Notes: generated from the sequence alone by a model not told the origin. A DNA stretch of 64,000 bases from Xanthomonas sontii (GCF_040529055.1 NZ_CP132342.1:186001-250000), one strand, 5' to 3'. Positions 35,902 through 45,327 are shown, numbered from the stretch's first letter. Made by a program: numbers and translations.

Positions 35902-37571
35902 TTGGCGGGCGCGGCTTGGCGCTGTGCGGCGCTGGCGTCGCGGGTGGCGCGGAACTCGGAGTCGCGGCTCCAGTTCGGCCACTGCGTCGAATTGGCCAGT
36001 TCCTCGCCCAGCGTGTACAGCACCTGCATGTCGCGCGCGGCGCCGGCGAAGGTCCAGTTCGGCTGCCATTCGTCGCCGGGCTGGTGGTAGCGCTTGGCGG
36101 TGTAGTCGTCCGAGGCGGCCTTGCCGGCCGCCACGCCGCCGTCCACCCAGTCCTGGCCGGCGGCAAAGGACAGCGCCGGCACGCCGCGCTTGGCGAAGGA
36201 GAAGTGATCCGAGCGGAAGAAGTAGCCGGCTTCCGGCTTCGGATCGGGCGTGTAGCGCAGGTCCCAACCCTTGGCCACGCGCTTGAGGTCGTCGAGCAGT
36301 TCCAGCTTGGCGGTGCCGTAGATGCCGAAATCGCGCGAGGGCCCGAACGGGCTCATGCCGTCCATGTTGATCACCGCCACCGTGCGCGCCAGCGGATACA
36401 GCGGCTTGGAGGCGTAGTACTCCGAGCCGAGCAGGCCCTTTTCCTCGGCCGTGACCGCCATGAACACCACCGAGCGCTGCGGCGCCGGGCCCTTGGCGAA
36501 GGCGCGGGCCAGTTCCAGCAGCGCGGCGACGCCGCTGGCGTTGTCCAGCGCGCCGTTGAAGATGTGGTCGCCCTTGGAGTCGGGCGCGCCCACGCCCAGG
36601 TGATCCCAGTGCGCGGTGTAGATGAGGGTGTCGTCCGGCCGGGTCTTGCCGGGCAGGCGCGCGACCACGTTGTGCGAGGTGATCACCTCCGACTTCACCG
36701 CGTAGTCGGCGTACAGGCGCTCGCCCTTCAGCTCCACCGGCTTGAAGTCGCGCGATTGCGCCTGCTTCTTCAGCGCATCGAAATCCAGCCCGGCGCGCTT
36801 GAACAGGTCCACCGCCAGGTCGCGCTGGATCCAGCCCTCCAGCTCCGGGTGCACCGACTTGGGATCGTCGCGGACCACATCGAACATGCTGTTGGTATTG
36901 GAGTTGGCGACGGTGGCCCAGCCGTAGGACGCCGGTGCGGTCTCGTGCACGATCAGCACGCCGGCCGCGCCCTGCCGCGCGCCTTCCTCGAACTTGTAGG
37001 TCCAGCGGCCGTAGTAGGTCATGCCCTTGCCGTCGAACGCACCCTTGCCGGTCTCGAAATCGGGGTCGTTGATCAGCACCACCGCGATCTTGCCCTTCAG
37101 GTCCACGCCCTTGAAGTCGTCCCAGCCGCGCTCGGGCGCCTTGACGCCGTAGCCGACGAACACCAGCGGCGCGCCGTCCAGGGTCACCTGGCTGCTGCCG
37201 TCGAGCGCGGCGCGCACGGCGATCTGCTGGCCCTGGGTCAGGGCCTGCCGCTGGTCGCCGCTGGCGATGGCCAGCTGCGGCGTACCGACGATGTCGGCGC
37301 GGCGCAGCGGCACCGCCTGGGTCCACAGGCGCTTGCCGTCGCGCAGGTCGCCGCCGGGCTGCAGGCCGGCCGCCTGGAACTGCGCGCTCAGATAGGCCAC
37401 GGTCTTCTCCTCGCCCGCCGAGCCCGGGGCGCGGCCCTCGTAGGCATCGGAGGCCAGTGTCTTGACGTCGGCGGACAAGCGCTTGGTGTCGAAGGTCGGT
37501 GCGGGCGGCGGTGCCGCCAGGCTGGCGCCGGACAGCGCAAGCGCCAGCAGGCTCACGATCGGTCGTTTCAC
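35898..37571 (-). CDS. Secreted M28-family metallopeptidase
   Basis: 557 residues. GTG start at 37571; signal peptide VKRPIVSLLALALSGASLAA. A PA-domain insert (about 130-270; KIAVVLINDPDFETG, AAGVLIVHETAP) precedes the M28 catalytic part. Zinc and catalytic residues are present: H321/D323 (HWDHLG), Asp in NGALDNASG, Glu-Glu in TAEEKGLLG, Asp in NMDGM and His in RSDHFSF. It should cleave N-terminal residues from peptides in the periplasm or outside. The stop overlaps the next gene's GTG. A collapsed second copy lies upstream at 38378-38479. Confidence 0.92.
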   Translation of the reverse strand: MKRPIVSLLALALSGASLAAPPPAPTFDTKRLSADVKTLASDAYEGRAPGSAGEEKTVAYLSAQFQAAGLQPGGDLRDGKRLWTQAVPLRRADIVGTPQLAIASGDQRQALTQGQQIAVRAALDGSSQVTLDGAPLVFVGYGVKAPERGWDDFKGVDLKGKIAVVLINDPDFETGKGAFDGKGMTYYGRWTYKFEEGARQGAAGVLIVHETAPASYGWATVANSNTNSMFDVVRDDPKSVHPELEGWIQRDLAVDLFKRAGLDFDALKKQAQSRDFKPVELKGERLYADYAVKSEVITSHNVVARLPGKTRPDDTLIYTAHWDHLGVGAPDSKGDHIFNGALDNASGVAALLELARAFAKGPAPQRSVVFMAVTAEEKGLLGSEYYASKPLYPLARTVAVINMDGMSPFGPSRDFGIYGTAKLELLDDLKRVAKGWDLRYTPDPKPEAGYFFRSDHFSFAKRGVPALSFAAGQDWVDGGVAAGKAASDDYTAKRYHQPGDEWQPNWTFAGAARDMQVLYTLGEELANSTQWPNWSRDSEFRATRDASAAQRQAAPAK

Positions 37572-37838
37572 GGAGTTCCCTCGGCAGACACAAAGAACCT
37601 TGAGTGTAGCGGCGCGGCCAGGCGATCGGCAGGGGCCGGGGTCCTTCGGGCGCGCAGTCCTTCGAGCACTGATGTCCTGGGACGCACCATCATCCGCGCG
37701 CACGCCGCCTGCGGCTGCGCGTGCGGCAGGGACGCGCGGGGAAATGGACACGCTCGCCCGGGACTTCCGTGGCTGGAGCCCGCGGGCCGGCTGGCGCCCT
37801 GCGGCCGCAGGCCAGCACCGGCCGGGCCGCGGCAGCGC

Positions 37839-38381
37839 TCAGCGTCCGCGCAGCCGGTCCAGCGCCAGCGAGAGCAGCATGGCGCCGACGCCCCCGGCAA
37901 GCACGCAAGATCCCAGCCAGCTGCCGGGCTCGCGGAACGCGTCGCGATGGCTGTTGATCCAGGCGATGAGCGCACCGACGCAGACGGCCGACATGGCGGC
38001 ACCGATCACCCCCACCAGCAGATGCGCGCGCCAGCCACGCAGGCGGGGCCAGGCATAGGCGGCGAACAGGCCGGTCAACAGCCCCGGCAACGCGCCGAAG
38101 ATGCAGGACACCAACGCCATGAGCAGGAGAAGCGGCAGCGCATCGCCGAAGCCGCCGGGCTGCCCCCACGTCCAGGAAAACGCCAACGGCAGACCGACGA
38201 CCAGCGTGCCCAGGAGCGGCCCGACGATCGCGAACGCCAGCACCACGCCGCTGCGGACCAGCCAGCGCGGCGCCCCATTGCCCGGGGGCACGCCATCGGG
38301 CTGCGCGCGCGCAGCGGCCGCGGCGGCAACCGCCGGGGCAGGCGCCGGCGCTGCCGACGGCGGTAGCGGTTCCCGACTCAC
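37839..38381 (-). CDS. Small membrane protein, copy 1 (paralogue of 35353-35901)
   Basis: 180 residues from a GTG at 38381, chosen because it mirrors the start of the paralogue (VSxxPxPPxA) and because it overlaps a TGA in the same GTGA fashion. About four TM helices, with LLGTLVVGLPLAF and WPRLRGWRAHLLVGVIGAAMSAV matching the paralogue. Its usual coupling partner, an M28 peptidase, is reduced here to a 33-codon remnant. An upstream in-frame ATG (near 38500) would read through the remnant in another frame and is unlikely to be the real start. Confidence 0.72.
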   Translation of the reverse strand: MSREPLPPSAAPAPAPAVAAAAAARAQPDGVPPGNGAPRWLVRSGVVLAFAIVGPLLGTLVVGLPLAFSWTWGQPGGFGDALPLLLLMALVSCIFGALPGLLTGLFAAYAWPRLRGWRAHLLVGVIGAAMSAVCVGALIAWINSHRDAFREPGSWLGSCVLAGGVGAMLLSLALDRLRGR

Positions 38382-38479
38382 GCGCGCCGCGCTGCGCCGG
38401 CGCCGCGGCTCGGACGGAAGGCGGAATCGGGGCGCCAATGGGGCCACTGCACCGCGAAGGACAGGTTTGGACGTTGCAC
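38378..38479 (-). pseudogene. 33-codon internally deleted remnant of an M28 peptidase
   Basis: Reading from a GTG at 38479 gives VQRPNLSFAVQWPHWRPDSA... and 13 more residues to a TGA at 38378. Its start VQRP matches the intact peptidase's VKRP start. From QWPHWRPDSAFR onward it matches the intact C-terminus TQWPNWSRDSEFRATRD and ends at the same distance from the stop, so some 520 codons have been lost in between. The leader (ccctc[t]cggca...gagtgtagcg) and the GTGA overlap with the next gene also match the intact copy at 35898-37571. It is therefore the residue of a tandem duplication. Confidence 0.8.
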
Positions 38480-38782
38480 GAAGATCCCTCTCGGCAGGCA
38501 TGAGCGGCCGAGTGTAGCGAGGCGGCCGCGGGACCGGCGAGGGCCGGGCACCCGCCAGACGTGCGCTGTCGCAAAAATTTATTGTGATAAACCGCTCAAA
38601 TACGAACCTGAACATGCTCTAATGCCGCGCTCGCGCATCACGGGGCCGCGCCGATCCGGTGGCCACGCCGATCCGCGTGCCCCTCCCGGCTTCCACCCGA
38701 GCCGGGCGCGGCGTCCGTTGCCCCTACCCTCACCTGGGCCGCTCCGACTGCGGGGCCGGCCCGCTTCCGGAGACCTGCAGAG
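38480..38782. other. Gene-free spacer with candidate cellulase promoter
   Basis: 303 bp. The first 40 bp match the leader of the intact M28 gene. Around 38575-38625 lies an A/T-rich island (gcaaaaatttattgtgataaacc), the most A/T-rich intergenic patch nearby, with a Clp/CRP-like site. No coding features are seen. Confidence 0.55.
38583..38598 (+). promoter_or_regulatory. Clp/CRP-like half-palindrome upstream of the first cellulase
   Basis: tgtga-taaacc-gctca at 38583-38598 matches one perfect half (tgtga) and a weak second half of the CRP consensus tgtga-N6-tcaca. In Xanthomonas campestris the CRP-like protein Clp activates engA-type endoglucanase genes, which supports the reading. It lies 185 bp before the ATG. 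Confidence 0.4.
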
Positions 38783-40246
38783 ATGTCGATGTCCCCTCTC
38801 ACCCGCATCACCCGTTGCGTGCTGGCCGCCGCGCTGCTGGCCGCCAGCGGTTCGGCCTGGAGTTACGCCGTCAGCAAAGGCACGGTGGTGGACGACCGCG
38901 GCAACGCGGTGCAGCTGCGTGGCGTCAACTGGTTCGGCTTCGAAGGCAGCGCGCACACCGTGCATGGCCTGTGGGCGCGCAACTGGAAGGACATGATCAC
39001 GCAGATGCAGGGCCTGGGCTTCAACGCCGTGCGCCTGCCGTTCTGCCCGCAGACCCTGCGCGGCGTCGCGCCGACCAGCATCGACTACGGCCGCAACCCG
39101 GACCTGCAGGGCCTGAATTCGCTGCAGGTGCTGGACAAGGTGGTCAACGAGTTGAGCAGCCGCGGCATGTACGTGCTGCTGGACCACCACTCGCCCGATT
39201 GCCAGGGCATCTCGGAGCTCTGGTACACCGACTCCTACAGCGAGCAGCAGTGGCTCAGCGATCTGACGTTCGTGGCCAAGCGCTACGCGTCGGTGCCGGG
39301 CGTGATCGGCATCGACCTGAAGAACGAGCCGAACGGCCGCAACACCTGGGGCACCGGCAACCTCAAGACCGACTGGAACAAGGCGGTCGAGCGCGCCTCG
39401 GCGGCGGTGCTGAAGGTGGCGCCGAAGTGGCTGATCGTGGTCGAGGGCATCACCGACAACCCGACCTGCTCCAGCAGCTACGGCTACTGGTGGGGCGGCA
39501 ACCTGGAACCGCTGACCTGCACCAAGCTCAACGTGCCGGCCAACCGCCTGCTGCTGTCGCCGCACGTGTACGGCCCGGACGTGAACTGGCAGCCCTACTT
39601 CGGCGACAGCAGCTTCCCGGCCAACATGCCGGCGATCTGGGAGCGCCAGTTCGGCCAGCTGACCCAGCTCGGTTACACCATGATGATCGGTGAGTTCGGC
39701 GGCAACGAAGGCCGCAACCAGGCGCAGGACCCGATCCTGCAGAAGGCGCTGATCGACTACCTGATCAAGAAGAACATCCGCAGCGGCTTCTACTGGGCAT
39801 GGAACCCGAACAGCCGCGACACCGGCGGCGTGCTCGACGACGACTGGACCACCGTGCGCACCGAGAAGATGACCGGGCTCAAGCGGCTGTGGGGCGACAC
39901 CAGCGGCACCACGCCGACGCCGACGCCCACTCCGACCCCGACGCCCACCCCGGAGCCGACCCCGACCCCCACGCCGACCCCGGCCCCGGGCAGCGCCAGC
40001 TTCAGCACCAAGGTCATCGTCGACAGCGACTGGAACGCCGGCTACTGCGAACGCGTGCAGGTGACCAACAGCGGCAGCGCCACCGGCAACTGGGCGGTCA
40101 CCCTGTCCATCAGCGGCACCGTCAACAACCTGTGGAACGCCACCTGGAAGCAGTCGGGCACCACCCTCAGCGCCAGCGGCGTGGACTGGAACAAGACCCT
40201 GGCCCCCGGCGCCACCGCCGAGTTCGGGTTCTGCGCCGCCCGCTGA
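38783..40246 (+). CDS. Secreted GH5 endoglucanase with C-terminal CBM2 (PT linker)
   Basis: 487 residues, of the engXCA type. Signal peptide to about residue 30 (AASGSAWSYA); GH5 domain about 31-375 with acid/base E182 (LKNEP) and nucleophile E304 (IGEFGG); a Thr-Pro linker (PTPTPTPT repeats, about 377-405); and CBM2 to the end (STKVIVDSDWNAGYCERVQ, SGVDWNKTLAPGATAEFGFC). It hydrolyses beta-1,4-glucan outside the cell, a plant-associated function. It is followed by a two-hairpin terminator and a paralogue with the same catalytic spacing. A second ATG six bases in is an alternative start. Confidence 0.93.
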   Translation: MSMSPLTRITRCVLAAALLAASGSAWSYAVSKGTVVDDRGNAVQLRGVNWFGFEGSAHTVHGLWARNWKDMITQMQGLGFNAVRLPFCPQTLRGVAPTSIDYGRNPDLQGLNSLQVLDKVVNELSSRGMYVLLDHHSPDCQGISELWYTDSYSEQQWLSDLTFVAKRYASVPGVIGIDLKNEPNGRNTWGTGNLKTDWNKAVERASAAVLKVAPKWLIVVEGITDNPTCSSSYGYWWGGNLEPLTCTKLNVPANRLLLSPHVYGPDVNWQPYFGDSSFPANMPAIWERQFGQLTQLGYTMMIGEFGGNEGRNQAQDPILQKALIDYLIKKNIRSGFYWAWNPNSRDTGGVLDDDWTTVRTEKMTGLKRLWGDTSGTTPTPTPTPTPTPTPEPTPTPTPTPAPGSASFSTKVIVDSDWNAGYCERVQVTNSGSATGNWAVTLSISGTVNNLWNATWKQSGTTLSASGVDWNKTLAPGATAEFGFCAAR

Positions 40247-40260
40247 AGACGGCGCCATCG

Positions 40261-40324
40261 CCCCGCGCAGCGCGCGGGGCCCAACCTCAACGGCAGCGTC
40301 CCACGACGCTGCCGTTGGCGTTTT
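40261..40324 (+). terminator. Double hairpin terminator between the two cellulases
   Basis: First hairpin 40261-40279 (ccccgcgc/gcgcgggg, loop agc). Second 40289-40316 (aacggcagcgt/acgctgccgtt, loop cccacg) followed by ggcgtttt, a rho-independent form. It should separate the transcription of the two GH5 genes. Confidence 0.75.
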
Positions 40325-40500
40325 CAGCAGGCGACGGCGCGCCCGTGGACATCACCACAGCTGCCGCGCGCAATCCGTGGACAAGCCCGTCTTCTGCAAC
40401 GGCAGTCACGGCCGCCATGGCGGACACTGCCGATCATCGCCGCCAGGTATCCGCCCCCTTGGCCGGCGCACTCCGCACCGGCCACCCTCGGAGCATCGCG

Positions 40501-41985
40501 ATGAACCGATCCCTGCATTCCCGCATTACCCGCTGCCTGCTGGCCGCGGCGCTCGTGGTCGCCAGCGGCTCGGCCTGGAGCTATGCCATCGACCAGGGCA
40601 AGGTGGTGGACGACGCCGGCAACGCCGTGCAATTGCGCGGCGTGAACTGGTTCGGTTTCGAGACCTCGCAGCACACCGTGCACGGCCTGTGGGCGCGCAA
40701 CTGGAAGGACATGATCACGCAGATGCAGGGCCTGGGCTTCAACGCCGTGCGCCTGCCGTTCTGCCCGCAGACGCTGCAGGCGGTGTCGCCCGGCAGCATC
40801 GACTACAGCCGCAATCCCGACCTGCAGGGCCTGAACTCGCTGCAGCTGCTCGACAAGGTGATCAACGAACTCAGCAGCCGCGGCATGTACGTGCTGCTCG
40901 ACCACCACACCCCGGACTGCAACGCGATCTCCGAACTCTGGTACACCGGCAGCTACAGCGAGCAGCAATGGCTGAATGATCTGAGCTTCGTGGCCAAGCG
41001 CTACGCGTCGGTGCCGGGGGTGATCGGCCTGGATCTGAAGAACGAGCCGCACGGCGCCGCCACCTGGGGCAGCGGCAATGCCGCCACCGACTGGAACAAG
41101 GCCGCCGAACGCGCGTCGGCGGTGGTGCTGAACGCGGCGCCGAACTGGCTGATCGTGGTCGAAGGCATTTCCAACACGTCCACCTGCTCCAGCGACACCG
41201 CCCACTTCTGGGGCGAGAACCTGGAACCGCTGGCCTGCACCCCGCTGGCCATCCCGGCCAACCGCCTGCTGCTCGCCCCGCACGTGTACGGACCGGACGT
41301 CTACATGCAGCCGTACTTCAGCGCGTCCAACTTCCCGGCCAACATGCCGGCGATCTGGGAGCAGCACTTCGGCCAGTTCGCCCAGGCCGGCCACGCGCTG
41401 CTGCTGGGCGAGTTCGGCGGCAAGTACGGCCAGGGCAACCCGCTGGACGTGCAGTGGCAGAACGCGCTGGTCGACTACCTGATCGGCAAGGGCATCCACA
41501 GCGGCTTCTACTGGTCGTGGAATCCGAACAGCGGCGACACCGGCGGCATCCTCAACGACGACTGGAGCACGGTGCGCACCGACAAGGTGACCCTGCTGAA
41601 GAAGTTGTGGGACGGCGACGGCAGCAGCACGGGCGGTGGCGGTGGCAACGGCGGTGGTAACGGCGGTGGCAATGGTGGAGGCGGTGGTGGTGGCAACGGC
41701 GGCGGCGGAACGCCCACGCTGCCGCCGTCCGGCAGCAGCTTCAGCACCAAGGTGCTGGTCGACAGCGACTGGAACGCCGGCTACTGCAACCGCGTGCAGG
41801 TGACCAACACCGGCGGCAGCAGCGGCGACTGGAGCGTCACCCTGTCGATCAGCGGCACCGTCAACAACCTGTGGAACGCCACCTGGACCCAGTCGGGGAC
41901 CACGCTCAGCGCCAGCGGCGTCGACTGGAACAAGACCCTGGCCCCCGGCGCCACCGCCGAGTTCGGGTTCTGCGCCGCACGCTGA
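40501..41985 (+). CDS. Secreted GH5 endoglucanase with C-terminal CBM2 (Gly/Asn linker)
   Basis: 494 residues, tandem paralogue of the previous gene: signal peptide (ASGSAWSYA), GH5 domain with E182 (LKNEPHG) and E304 (LGEFGGK) at identical positions, and a near-identical CBM2. The linker differs in kind: Gly-rich with Asn (GGGGGNGGGNGG..., about 375-405) instead of Pro-Thr. The signal peptide, catalytic domain and CBM are alike down to many codons, while the linker is unrelated, so the linker was replaced or expanded separately. Same substrate class expected; different flexibility or protease stability is likely. Confidence 0.93.
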   Translation: MNRSLHSRITRCLLAAALVVASGSAWSYAIDQGKVVDDAGNAVQLRGVNWFGFETSQHTVHGLWARNWKDMITQMQGLGFNAVRLPFCPQTLQAVSPGSIDYSRNPDLQGLNSLQLLDKVINELSSRGMYVLLDHHTPDCNAISELWYTGSYSEQQWLNDLSFVAKRYASVPGVIGLDLKNEPHGAATWGSGNAATDWNKAAERASAVVLNAAPNWLIVVEGISNTSTCSSDTAHFWGENLEPLACTPLAIPANRLLLAPHVYGPDVYMQPYFSASNFPANMPAIWEQHFGQFAQAGHALLLGEFGGKYGQGNPLDVQWQNALVDYLIGKGIHSGFYWSWNPNSGDTGGILNDDWSTVRTDKVTLLKKLWDGDGSSTGGGGGNGGGNGGGNGGGGGGGNGGGGTPTLPPSGSSFSTKVLVDSDWNAGYCNRVQVTNTGGSSGDWSVTLSISGTVNNLWNATWTQSGTTLSASGVDWNKTLAPGATAEFGFCAAR

Positions 41986-42149
41986 GCGCGCCGCTGCGTC
42001 CCTGACGCCACCCGCACGACCCTTCCCCCGCGCGGGCCGTGCGCGAGGCGGACCGCCCACGCGGCGCCGCGCGGTGTGCCATCAGTCACGTTCCCGCGGC
42101 CGCCGCCGCCCCTCTATGCTGCCGCACTGTCCACACTCAGGCCCGGCCC

Positions 42150-45041
42150 ATGCTCCGTCCCTTGTCGCTGTTGATCTCCAGCATCCTCACCCTCGGCACC
42201 GGCGCCGCCCTGGTCGCCGCGCCGTCGGCCCTGGCCGCGGCCACGCCGGGCCAGGCGACCGCGCCGGAGATCGCCTACACCCGCTTCACCCTGCCCAACG
42301 GCCTGACCGTGGTGGTGCACGAGGATCACAAGGCGCCGGTGGTGGCGGTGAGCATCTGGTACCACATCGGCTCGGGCGACGAGCCGGCGGGCAAGACCGG
42401 CTTCGCGCACCTGTTCGAGCACCTGATGTTCTCCGGCTCGGAGAACCACAAGGGCACCTACTTCCAGCCGTTCGAGAAGGTCGGCGCCACCGACATGAAC
42501 GGTACCACCTGGTTCGACCGCACCAACTACTTCGAGACCGTGCCGACCACCGCGCTGGACACCGCGCTGTGGATGGAATCGGACCGCATGGGCCATCTGC
42601 TCGGCGCGATCGGCCAGAAGGAACTGGACACCCAGCGCGGCGTGGTCCAGAACGAGAAGCGCCAGGGCCAGAACCGCCCCTACGGCCGCGTCGACGAAAA
42701 CATCCTGGCCAACATCTTCCCGGCCAACCACCCGTACCAGCACGACACCATCGGCTCGATGGCCGACCTCGACGCGGCCTCGCTGGACGACGTCAAGCAG
42801 TGGTTCCACGACAACTACGGCGCCGCCAACACCACCCTGGTGCTGGCCGGCGACATCACCGTGGCGCAGGCCAAGGCCAAGGCCGAGCAGTACTTCGGCG
42901 ACATCCCCGCCGGCCGCCCGGTGCCGCGCCAGCAGCCGTGGATCACCCCGCTGGCCAAGCAGACCCGCGGCGTGCAGCACGACCACGTCGCGCAGCCGCG
43001 CATCTACCGCACCTGGGTGGCGCCGCAACTGGGCACCGACGACGCGGTGCTGCTGGACCTGGCCACCACCGTGCTCGGCGGCGGCAAGACCAGCCGCCTG
43101 TACCAGCGCCTGGTCTACCGCGACAAGCTGGCCGACGACGTCTCCGCCGGCCTGCAGTCGTTCGCGCTGGCCAGCCAGCTGCAGATCACCGCCGACGTGA
43201 AGGAAGGCGTGGACCCGGCCAAGGTCGAGGCCGCCATCGCCGACGAACTGCAGAAGTTCCTCGCCGAAGGCCCCACCGCCGACGAACTGCAGCGCGCGCA
43301 GGTGGGCTACCGCGCCGGCTTCGTGCGCGGCCTGGAGAAGGTCGGCGGCTTCGGCGGCAAGGCCACGGTGCTGGCCGAGGGCCAGGTCTACCGCAACGAT
43401 CCGGGCGCCTACAAGAAGGACCTGCAGCGCGCGCAGGACGCCACCGTCGCCAGCGTGCGCAAGGCCGCCGACACCTGGTTCGGCAAGGGCGACTACCTGC
43501 TGACCGTGCTGCCGGCGCCGGAAGGCTTCGATCCGGCGGCCGAGGACAAGGCGGTCAAGCCGCTGCCGGCGGCACCGGGCAAGCCCGCGCCGAAGGTGCC
43601 GGCCAAGGGCAACTACAGCGTCGGCAAGTCGCAGGTGGACCGCGCGGCCGGCGTGCCGGAGACCAGCCAGTTCCCGAGCCTGAGCTTCCCCCAGCTGCAG
43701 CGCGGCAAGCTCAAGAACGGCATCGAGGTGGTGCTGGCCGAGCGCCACACCATCCCGGTCACGCAGATCCAGCTGCTGTTCGATGCCGGTTACGCGACCG
43801 ACCGCGGCAGCAAGCTCGGCACCGCCAACTTCACCGCGGCGCTGATGAACGAGAGCACCCGCAACCTGGATTCGGTGGACGTGGCGCAGCGCCGCCAGCG
43901 CCTGGGCGCGATGACCAGCGTGTCCTGCGAACTGGACAGCTGCGACGCCTCGCTCAACGCGCTCAACGACCAGTTGGCGCCGTCGCTGGAGCTGTTCGCC
44001 GACATCGTGCGCAACCCGGCGTTCAAGGCCGACGACATCGAGCGCATCCGCGGCCAGTGGCTGGCCTCGATCGCGCAGGAGAAGACCCAGCCGCAGGGCC
44101 TGGCGCTGCGCACCCTGCCGCCGCTGCTGTACGGCCCCACCCATCCGTACGGCGTGCCGCTCACCGGCACCGGCACCGAGGCAGCGATCAAGAGCCTGAC
44201 CGCGGGCGACCTGAGCGCGTTCCAGAACAACTGGCTGCGTCCGGACAACGTGCGCATCCTGGTCGCCGGCGACACCACCCTGGCCAAGATCATCCCGCAG
44301 CTGGATGCCGCGTTCGGCGACTGGCAGGCCCCGGCCGGCAAGCGCCCGACCAAGAGCCTGCCGCAGGTGGCCGCGCAGCCCAAGCCGCGCGTGTTCCTGA
44401 TCAACCGCGACGACGCCCCGCAGTCGCTGATCCTGGCCGGCCTGCTGGCGCCCTCGACCAAGGCGCCGAACAACCTGGCGATCGGCGTGGCCAACGGCGC
44501 CTTCGGCGGCACCTTCACCTCGCGACTGAACATGAACCTGCGCGAGGACAAGCGCTGGGCCTACGGCGCCAACAGTTTCATGATCGACGCGATCGGCCAG
44601 CGCCCGTTCCTGTTCTTCGCCCCGGTGCAGACCGACAAGACCGCCGAATCGGCCGCCGAGATCCTCAAGGAAGCCAAGGCCGTGGTCGGCGACAAGCCGC
44701 TGACCGCCGCCGAGATCGCCAAGATCAAGGAACAGCGCGTGCGCGCCCTGCCGGGCAGCTTCGAGACCACGGGTGCGGTGCTCGGCGCGATGGAAGGCAT
44801 CGTCCAGTACGGCCGCCCGGACGACTACGTGCAGACGCTGAAGACGCGCCTGGAAGCGGTCGACCAGCCGGCGGCGGAAGCGGCGATCAAGGAGATCGTG
44901 GCGCCGCAGGCGATGACCTGGGTCATCGTCGGCGACCTCAAGCAGATCGAAGCGCCGGTGCGTGCGCTGAAGCTGGGCGAGGTGCAGGTGCTGGACAGCG
45001 ACGGCCAGCCGGTCAAGGCGAAGGCCGCGGCCAAGCAGTAA
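42150..45041 (+). CDS. M16-family zinc metallopeptidase, two-domain
   Basis: 963 residues: signal peptide (about 1-30, ending near ALAAA), then two M16 peptidase repeats. The first carries the inverted zinc motif HLFEH (H87, E90, H91) and the distal Glu region QRGVVQNEKRQGQ. The second (from about 540, RGKLKNGIEVVLAERHTIPV) lacks HxxEH, as usual for the inactive half. The clam-shell enzyme degrades peptides in the periplasm. A perfect hairpin terminator follows 10 bp after the stop. It begins 164 bp after the second cellulase and looks monocistronic. Confidence 0.94.
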   Translation: MLRPLSLLISSILTLGTGAALVAAPSALAAATPGQATAPEIAYTRFTLPNGLTVVVHEDHKAPVVAVSIWYHIGSGDEPAGKTGFAHLFEHLMFSGSENHKGTYFQPFEKVGATDMNGTTWFDRTNYFETVPTTALDTALWMESDRMGHLLGAIGQKELDTQRGVVQNEKRQGQNRPYGRVDENILANIFPANHPYQHDTIGSMADLDAASLDDVKQWFHDNYGAANTTLVLAGDITVAQAKAKAEQYFGDIPAGRPVPRQQPWITPLAKQTRGVQHDHVAQPRIYRTWVAPQLGTDDAVLLDLATTVLGGGKTSRLYQRLVYRDKLADDVSAGLQSFALASQLQITADVKEGVDPAKVEAAIADELQKFLAEGPTADELQRAQVGYRAGFVRGLEKVGGFGGKATVLAEGQVYRNDPGAYKKDLQRAQDATVASVRKAADTWFGKGDYLLTVLPAPEGFDPAAEDKAVKPLPAAPGKPAPKVPAKGNYSVGKSQVDRAAGVPETSQFPSLSFPQLQRGKLKNGIEVVLAERHTIPVTQIQLLFDAGYATDRGSKLGTANFTAALMNESTRNLDSVDVAQRRQRLGAMTSVSCELDSCDASLNALNDQLAPSLELFADIVRNPAFKADDIERIRGQWLASIAQEKTQPQGLALRTLPPLLYGPTHPYGVPLTGTGTEAAIKSLTAGDLSAFQNNWLRPDNVRILVAGDTTLAKIIPQLDAAFGDWQAPAGKRPTKSLPQVAAQPKPRVFLINRDDAPQSLILAGLLAPSTKAPNNLAIGVANGAFGGTFTSRLNMNLREDKRWAYGANSFMIDAIGQRPFLFFAPVQTDKTAESAAEILKEAKAVVGDKPLTAAEIAKIKEQRVRALPGSFETTGAVLGAMEGIVQYGRPDDYVQTLKTRLEAVDQPAAEAAIKEIVAPQAMTWVIVGDLKQIEAPVRALKLGEVQVLDSDGQPVKAKAAAKQ

Positions 45042-45051
45042 CGCCGCACAC

Positions 45052-45076
45052 GCATGGCGGGGCTGCCCCGCCATGC
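45052..45076 (+). terminator. Hairpin terminator after the M16 peptidase
   Basis: Perfect 11-bp stem gcatggcgggg / ccccgccatgc with a 3-nt loop, 10 bp beyond the TAA. No T run follows. Confidence 0.6.
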
Positions 45077-45327
45077 GCCACGCGCCACGCGCCGACGCCA
45101 GCATGGGGCGTCGGCGCCATCGCAACGCATCGCCGTCGCGCGATGCGACACGCGACGACAGTGAGTGAACGCGCAGTTTGCGCTGCGGCGCAGCCTGCAG
45201 GCATCGATCTTCCCTCGCATGCGTGGGTCGCGGATGGGTCGCCAAGGCGGCGCGCCGCGCCTGTCCTTCACAGCGCCTGGCCGCAACGCTTGGTATCCGC
45301 AAGGCCTGTCCTGGCCTGCCACCGCCG

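Noticed and set aside
38381..38615. Long N-terminus for the small membrane protein copy 1
   Set aside because: The extension reads through the peptidase remnant in a different frame and adds an Arg-rich leader; the GTG shared with the paralogue explains the data better.
39910..39990. A minisatellite in the first cellulase
   Set aside because: The ccgacgcccac-type repeat encodes the Pro-Thr linker and is in frame; it is protein structure, not a separate DNA element.
41620..41710. A ggtggcaa-type tandem repeat in the second cellulase
   Set aside because: It encodes the Gly/Asn linker in frame, for the same reason.
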